DNA of 9,598 bases, taken from NCBI GenBank assembly GCA_038327385.1, contig JBBQKY010000098.1, positions 1 through 9,598 of the forward strand, written 5' to 3'. A program made the translations under genes and the position numbers. Shown piece after piece: positions 6,299 through 9,598 of the stretch. The stretch is from JAWWPG01 sp038327385. GTDB lineage: Bacteria > Actinomycetota > Actinomycetes > Propionibacteriales > Nocardioidaceae. Positions within the stretch are counted from its first letter, which is position 1; each line of letters starts with the position of its first letter. The notes under the pieces are model-generated. The model was not told the DNA's origin and did no database searches. It worked only from the letters and a program-made list of their open reading frames with translations.

Positions 6299-6305
6299 GG
6301 ATCTT

Positions 6306-7670
6306 GTGGACTACGTCGAATCGCTGCTCGATCTGATCGGGAACACGCCGCTGCTCAAGCTCGGCAGAACGACCGACGGAGCGCGGGCGACCGTGCTTGC
6401 CAAGATCGAGTACTTCAACCCGGGCGGATCGGTGAAGGACCGGATAGCGGTGGCGATGGTCGACGCTGCCGAAGCCAGCGGAGAGCTTCAACCCGGCGGC
6501 ACGATCGTGGAGCCCACCAGCGGGAACACCGGCGTCGGGCTGGCCATGGTGGCGCAGGAGCGCGGCTACTCGTGTGTCTTCGTGTGCCCGGACAAGGTCA
6601 GCGAGGACAAGCGCAACGTCCTCACGGCGTACGGCGCCAGGGTGGTCGTCTGCCCGACGGCGGTGGCGCCGGAGCACCCTGACAGCTACTACAACGTCTC
6701 CGACCGGCTGGTCACGGAGATCCCCGGCGCCTGGAAGCCCGATCAGTACTCGAACCCCAACAACCCGCTCAGCCACTACCGCCAGACCGGCCCGGAGATC
6801 TGGCGGCAGACCGAGGGCAGGATCACGCACTTCGTCGCCGGGGTGGGCACCGGCGGCACGATCAGCGGCGCCGGGCGGTTCCTCAAGGAGGCCTCCGGCG
6901 GCTCGGTCCAGGTCATCGGGGCCGACCCGGAGGGCTCGGTCTACTCCGGAGGCAGCGGTCGCCCCTACCTCGTGGAAGGTGTCGGAGAGGACTTCTGGCC
7001 CACCACCTACGACCGTGACATCGCCGACCGCATCATCGCGGTCTCCGACCGGGAGTCCTTCGAGGTCACCCGGCGACTCGCGCGCGAGCAGGCGCTGCTC
7101 GTGGGCGGGTCGGCCGGGATGGCGGCCGCGGCTGCGATCAGGCTCGCCCACGAGGTGGACGATCCCGACGCGGTGATCGTCGTACTTCTGCCGGACGGCG
7201 GGCGGGGGTATCTCAGCAAGGTCTTCAACGACAGCTGGCTGGCGCGCTACGGCTTCCTCGCCACCCGGGACGAGCGAACCGCCGGCGATGTGCTGAGGGG
7301 CAAGAGCGGCGCACTGCCGGACCTCGTGCACACCCACCCCGGTGAGACGATCGCCGAGGCGGTGTCGATCCTCAGCGAGTACGGCGTCTCCCAGATGCCG
7401 GTCGTGAAGGCCGAGCCACCGGTGATGGCGGCGGAGGTCGTCGGCTCGGTGAGCGAGCGCGAGCTGCTCGCTGCGCTGTACGGCGGGAAGGCGCGCCTAG
7501 CGGATGCGGTCGGAGTGCACATGGCGCCACCCTTGCAGGTCATCGGGGTGGGAGAGCCGGCCAGCGCCGCGGCGGAGCTCCTCCAGGAACTCGACGCGGT
7601 GCTGGTTCAGGACGACGGGAAGCCGGTAGGCGTGCTGACCCGCCAGGACCTGCTGGCGTTCCTCATCTGA
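6306..7670 (+). CDS. cbs: Cystathionine beta-synthase (PLP enzyme with CBS-domain pair)
   Basis: The 454-aa protein condenses serine and homocysteine to cystathionine, the first step of transsulfuration towards cysteine. The fold-type II PLP core carries NPGGSVKDR with Schiff-base K44, EPTSGNTG (69-76, N74 contacting PLP), and the phosphate loop GTGGT (181-185). EDKRNVL, WKPDQYSNPNNP and GADPEGSVYSGG follow closely the mycobacterial Cbs sequence. The C-terminal 120 residues (from about 335, GDVLRGKSGALPDLVHT...) form a tandem CBS-domain module ending PVGVLTRQDLLAFLI. There is no N-terminal haem-binding extension as in the human enzyme. The frame is open back to 6153, but homology begins at VDYVESLLDLIGNTPL, so the GTG at 6306 is chosen; it has no clear ribosome site. 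Upstream and divergent is the SGNH esterase. No metB-like partner follows, as a convergent hydrolase gene starts 18 bp later. An O-acetylserine-using cysteine synthase is less likely given the CBS domains. Confidence 0.95.
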   Translation: MDYVESLLDLIGNTPLLKLGRTTDGARATVLAKIEYFNPGGSVKDRIAVAMVDAAEASGELQPGGTIVEPTSGNTGVGLAMVAQERGYSCVFVCPDKVSEDKRNVLTAYGARVVVCPTAVAPEHPDSYYNVSDRLVTEIPGAWKPDQYSNPNNPLSHYRQTGPEIWRQTEGRITHFVAGVGTGGTISGAGRFLKEASGGSVQVIGADPEGSVYSGGSGRPYLVEGVGEDFWPTTYDRDIADRIIAVSDRESFEVTRRLAREQALLVGGSAGMAAAAAIRLAHEVDDPDAVIVVLLPDGGRGYLSKVFNDSWLARYGFLATRDERTAGDVLRGKSGALPDLVHTHPGETIAEAVSILSEYGVSQMPVVKAEPPVMAAEVVGSVSERELLAALYGGKARLADAVGVHMAPPLQVIGVGEPASAAAELLQELDAVLVQDDGKPVGVLTRQDLLAFLI

Positions 7671-7688
7671 GCTCGTCGGCGTGCCGCC

Positions 7689-8273
7689 TCACCGGGCGCT
7701 GAGGAACTCGAGCACCCGCGTGGTCAGCAGCGCCGTGGCGTCCGGGTCGTACGACGGCAGTGAGCTGTCCGCGAAAAGGTGCTGGTCACCGGGGTAGACG
7801 AACAGCTCCGCCGACGGTCCGACTGTCTCGACGAGCTCCCGGGCCGCGTCGATGTCGCCCTCCCCAGCGAAGAACGGGTCGTGGTCCATGCCGTGGATCT
7901 GGACGGGCACGCCGTCGGGCCAGGGACCGAACGCCCACTCACCGGTGATCGGGACGCACGAGTGGAAGAGCAACGCCCCTCGCGCTCCCGGTCGCGTCTG
8001 CGCCAGTCTCTGCGCCGGCATGACACCGAGCGAGAACCCGGCGTACACCACTTCGGCCGGAAGGCCGTCGGCCGCTCGGACTGAGCGCTCGTCGACCTCC
8101 TCGAAGCCGATCTCCCTGGCGAACTGCTGTCCCTCCTCGATGCTGTCGAAGGTGCGCCCGTCGAACACGTCGGGCGCGTGCACGGTGTGCCCGGCACTGC
8201 GCAGCTCGTCGGCAAACGCGAGCACGCCGGACGTCAGCCCCTGGATGTGGTGGAACAGCACTACCTCGGCCAT
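7689..8273 (-). CDS. Dienelactone hydrolase family protein (alpha/beta hydrolase)
   Basis: The 194-aa protein has the compact dienelactone hydrolase arrangement: VVLFHHIQGLT at the start, HAPDVFDGRTFDS (32-44), the nucleophile elbow GFSLG with S81, MDHDPFF with probable catalytic D132, and YPGDQHLFADSS with H165. The nucleophile is Ser, whereas classical dienelactone hydrolases use Cys in G-x-C-x-G. It is therefore probably a general esterase or lactonase of the family rather than a chlorocatechol-pathway enzyme; its substrate is unknown. It lacks a signal peptide and should be cytoplasmic. The ATG at 8273 is preceded by AAGGAG at 7 nt. A frame extending to 8345 would overlap the regulator gene and the promoter, and is rejected. 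It is divergent from the ArsR-like regulator, with which it shares a 61-bp control region, and is probably repressed by it. Confidence 0.88.
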   Translation of the reverse strand: MAEVVLFHHIQGLTSGVLAFADELRSAGHTVHAPDVFDGRTFDSIEEGQQFAREIGFEEVDERSVRAADGLPAEVVYAGFSLGVMPAQRLAQTRPGARGALLFHSCVPITGEWAFGPWPDGVPVQIHGMDHDPFFAGEGDIDAARELVETVGPSAELFVYPGDQHLFADSSLPSYDPDATALLTTRVLEFLSAR

Positions 8274-8303
8274 CTCTACACTCCTTCTGCGTGGGTGGCG
8301 ATC

Positions 8304-8332
8304 GAATGATCCAACAATATAGAATGATCCAA
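8304..8332. repeat. Tandem 11-bp direct repeats, candidate operator for the ArsR-like regulator
   Basis: GAATGATCCAA occurs at 8304-8314 and again at 8322-8332, 18 bp apart, with similarity continuing (CAATA/TAATG) to 14 of 16 positions. The copies sit in an AT-rich island between divergent genes. The second lies in the -35/-10 spacer of the hydrolase promoter and over the regulator's own -10. The first covers the hydrolase transcription start region. This is where a repressor would bind. Confidence 0.55.
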
Positions 8333-8345
8333 TAATGTCGGTCAA
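8316..8345 (-). promoter_or_regulatory. Promoter of the dienelactone hydrolase gene
   Basis: On the minus strand TTGACC (8345-8340) and TATATT (8321-8316) are separated by 18 bp, a good sigma-70-type promoter. The start would fall near 8309, giving a leader of about 36 nt with the AAGGAG ribosome site. The -35 lies within the first codons of the divergent regulator gene. Confidence 0.55.
8320..8325 (+). promoter_or_regulatory. Candidate -10 for the regulator gene, nearly leaderless
   Basis: TAGAAT ends 9 bp before the ATG at 8335, so the transcript would start about 2-4 nt before the start codon. No ribosome site is present in the preceding AT-rich bases. No -35 match is seen. It overlaps the second operator copy, consistent with autoregulation. 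Confidence 0.4.
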
Positions 8346-8910
8346 TAGCGAGTTTCCGGACTACGACCTGGTGGACAGGATTGTGATCGCGACGCCCGCG
8401 GAGCTGCGCGCGATCGCAGGCCCCTTGCGGACGACGATCCTGGACCTGCTCCTCGAACGCGCTGCCACGGTCGCGGAGCTCGCCGAAGCGGTCAGCCGAC
8501 CGAAGAGCACCGTGGCCTATCACGTCAAGGTGCTGATGGACGTCGACATGCTCCGGGTGGTTCGCACGCGACGGGTGCGCGCGATCGACGAGCGGTTCTA
8601 CGGGCGCACTGCCCGCGTCTTCTTCGTCGGTAAGGTTCCGCTGGAGGAGGTGACCCCGCCGCCGTGGACCAACTATCTTGCCGACGCCGCAGCCGAGTCC
8701 GTGCCGGCCTACCATGCCGACCGGCTGTTCGCTCTCATCCGCCACGCTCGGGTCTCTCGCGAGCGTGCTGCGCACTTCTGGGCGCGCGTCGACGAGGTCA
8801 TGCGCGAGTTCACCCAGCTGCCACGGGAGGGCGACACCGTGTACGGACTCGTCGCCGGCCTCTACCCGACCGACCACCCGAGCCTGCCCGAACCGGGGAC
8901 GGAGCCCTGA
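8335..8910 (+). CDS. ArsR-like winged-helix transcriptional regulator
   Basis: The 191-aa protein has an N-terminal winged helix-turn-helix: LRAIAGPLRTTILDLLLERAA (24-44), VAELAEAVSRP (46-56), recognition helix KSTVAYHVKVL (57-67), then a basic wing LRVVRTRRVRAIDERFYGRT. This is the ArsR/HTH_20 pattern of small dimeric repressors. The C-terminal 100 residues are mixed helical (YLADAAAES..., RLFALIRHARVSRERAAHFWARVDEVMREF) and look like a dimerisation or effector domain. The protein contains no cysteine, so it cannot sense metals or thiols through Cys as ArsR and CzrA-like relatives do; the signal is unknown. The ATG at 8335 has no Shine-Dalgarno and a -10 just upstream, suggesting a leaderless mRNA. 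It is divergent from the dienelactone hydrolase gene, with duplicated operator-like sequences between. It probably represses both. Confidence 0.88.
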   Translation: MSVNSEFPDYDLVDRIVIATPAELRAIAGPLRTTILDLLLERAATVAELAEAVSRPKSTVAYHVKVLMDVDMLRVVRTRRVRAIDERFYGRTARVFFVGKVPLEEVTPPPWTNYLADAAAESVPAYHADRLFALIRHARVSRERAAHFWARVDEVMREFTQLPREGDTVYGLVAGLYPTDHPSLPEPGTEP

Positions 8911-8925
8911 CGGTCACTCCCTGCC

Positions 8926-9598
8926 TCAGCTGCGAGCCTGGACAGCCACCTGGCAGCGGGCCCATGACGTGTTGACGTAGCCCTTGGGGTTCCACACGTG
9001 GACGGGGAGCTCGGGCTGGGTGGCGGCGGACGTGTCCCAGGCCCGGGCGACGATCTCGGTGCGCCCGGGAGCAAGGTGCCACGAGACACGCCAGTGCTGC
9101 CAGGCCCACGGACTCACCTGGTCGTCGAGATCAGCCTGCTGCCACTCAGCGCCGCCGTCGCAGGAGACATCGACGCGCGCAACCGCTCGGCCGTCACCCG
9201 CGTACGCGTAGCCGGACACCCGCGTGGGACCAGCCGGAAGCGAAGCGCCGTCATCGGGTATCAAGATCGCGGAGTTGAGTGCCACGGCGCCGAGAGCCAT
9301 CCCGTCATCAGACTGGCGGTCGCCGCCGGGCGACTCGCAGTCGCCGCGCCACAACCGGTAGGCCGTCGCCTGGAAGTAGTTGCTCGACGGCTCTCGTTGC
9401 ACGGTGAGGCGCTCGACCCACTTCACGCTGCGCGCGCCGATGTATCCCGGCACCACCACCCGTAGCGGCGCACCGTGCACCTGTGTCAGGGGAGCTCCGT
9501 TCATGGCCCAGGCCAGCAACACCTCGCCCTGCCACGCCTTGCCGAGCGGGATCGAGCTTCCGTACGGCTGAGGCGGCACTGCCTCCTCCGCGACATCG
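8926..9598 (-). CDS. Sulfite-oxidase-family molybdopterin oxidoreductase, C-terminal part (5' end outside window)
   Basis: The frame is open from the right edge and ends at TGA 8926, leaving 223 C-terminal residues; the start and the molybdenum-ligand Cys lie outside. The visible part begins DVAEEAVPPQPYGSSIPLGKA, followed by LLAWAMNGAPLTQVHGAPLRVVVPGYIGARSVKWVERL. This is the end of the Mo-cofactor domain, whose PGxxGARxVKWL segment is very like animal sulfite oxidase. A Mo-co dimerisation domain (Ig-like) follows, with VSGYAYAGDGRAVARVDVSCDGGAEWQQADL and WRVSWHLAPGRTEIVARAWDTS, ending NPKGYVNTSWARCQVAV. It is therefore an oxidase/dehydrogenase for sulfite or a related substrate; subcellular location depends on the missing N-terminus. 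It converges on the regulator gene with a 15-bp gap. A GTG at 9579 lies inside the conserved domain and is not the start. Confidence 0.92.
   Translation of the reverse strand, partial: DVAEEAVPPQPYGSSIPLGKAWQGEVLLAWAMNGAPLTQVHGAPLRVVVPGYIGARSVKWVERLTVQREPSSNYFQATAYRLWRGDCESPGGDRQSDDGMALGAVALNSAILIPDDGASLPAGPTRVSGYAYAGDGRAVARVDVSCDGGAEWQQADLDDQVSPWAWQHWRVSWHLAPGRTEIVARAWDTSAATQPELPVHVWNPKGYVNTSWARCQVAVQARS

Noticed and set aside
6153..6305. N-terminal extension of cystathionine beta-synthase by 51 residues.
   Set aside because: It overlaps the esterase gene and its ribosome site antisense, and homology with bacterial enzymes begins at the GTG at 6306.
4938..7337. A 799-codon open frame on the minus strand.
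   Set aside because: It crosses the esterase, the divergent promoter and most of cystathionine beta-synthase in another frame; the product is low-complexity Arg/Gly/Pro-rich, as expected of an antisense shadow in high-GC DNA.
7668..7695. Hairpin between the convergent cystathionine beta-synthase and hydrolase genes (TGAG...CTCA with inner CGGC/GCCG).
   Set aside because: The inner loop would be only 2 nt and the outer 4-bp stem is separated by unpaired bases; too weak to call a terminator.
8274..8345. N-terminal extension of the dienelactone hydrolase to 8345.
   Set aside because: It would translate the promoter and operator region and overlap the regulator start; the ATG at 8273 has a strong AAGGAG and matches the family N-terminus.
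8901..8921. Terminator between the convergent regulator and sulfite-oxidase-family genes (GGAG...CTCC with inner TGA/TCA).
   Set aside because: The stem is interrupted by a 3-nt bulge and is very short; no T-run.

Overview
The window reads as a piece of an actinobacterial (Actinomycetota) chromosome. GC content is high, with G/C at most third codon positions. Several genes start with GTG, and two starts look leaderless. Protein features also point this way: a beta-carbonic anhydrase of the mycobacterial Rv1284 type, a Bax inhibitor-1/YccA protein with an actinobacterial N-terminus, and a cystathionine beta-synthase very like the mycobacterial enzyme, divergent from an Rv1075c-like SGNH esterase. 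I cannot place it below class; a Nocardioidaceae- or Micrococcales-type organism is only a guess. I see no tRNA, rRNA, insertion sequence, CRISPR array, phage gene or integration scar.

Layout: (1) 1-1069, minus strand: 5' part of a secreted PPDTNG-type protein that runs off the left edge. (2) 1333-3844, minus strand: a tight three-gene run transcribed flavodoxin-fold FMN reductase, then CPA2 cation/proton antiporter, then beta-carbonic anhydrase. (3) 3949-4827, plus strand: Bax inhibitor-1/YccA membrane protein, divergent from the FMN reductase. (4) 4835-6241, minus strand: an SGNH esterase followed by a small DUF4287 protein that converges on the BI-1 gene. (5) 6306-7670, plus strand: cystathionine beta-synthase, divergent from the esterase over 64 bp. 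(6) 7689-8910: a dienelactone-hydrolase-like gene (minus) divergent from an ArsR-like winged-helix regulator (plus), with a duplicated sequence element between them. (7) 8926-9598, minus strand: C-terminal part of a sulfite-oxidase-family molybdoenzyme that runs off the right edge. No gene-free stretch exceeds 300 bases; the longest is 1070-1332 (263 bp), described below.

How the genes may work together: the FMN reductase, antiporter and carbonic anhydrase plausibly form a redox-linked ion/pH homeostasis module, resembling the KefF-KefC pairing but with an antiporter lacking the cytoplasmic RCK/KTN domain. The regulator and hydrolase form a self-contained divergent pair with a readable promoter and operator layout. 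Cystathionine beta-synthase (transsulfuration) and the sulfite-oxidase-like protein both touch sulfur chemistry, but nothing in the sequence links them.

Most of the window is ordinary housekeeping and accessory chromosome. The parts most worth a second look are regulatory: the 8304-8345 operator/promoter, the 1108-1127 inverted repeat over a candidate -10, the possible switch in the DUF4287 leader (5066-5117), the hairpin spanning two convergent stop codons (4826-4851), and the Kef-like three-gene operon. I found no clear new multi-gene defence or mobile system.
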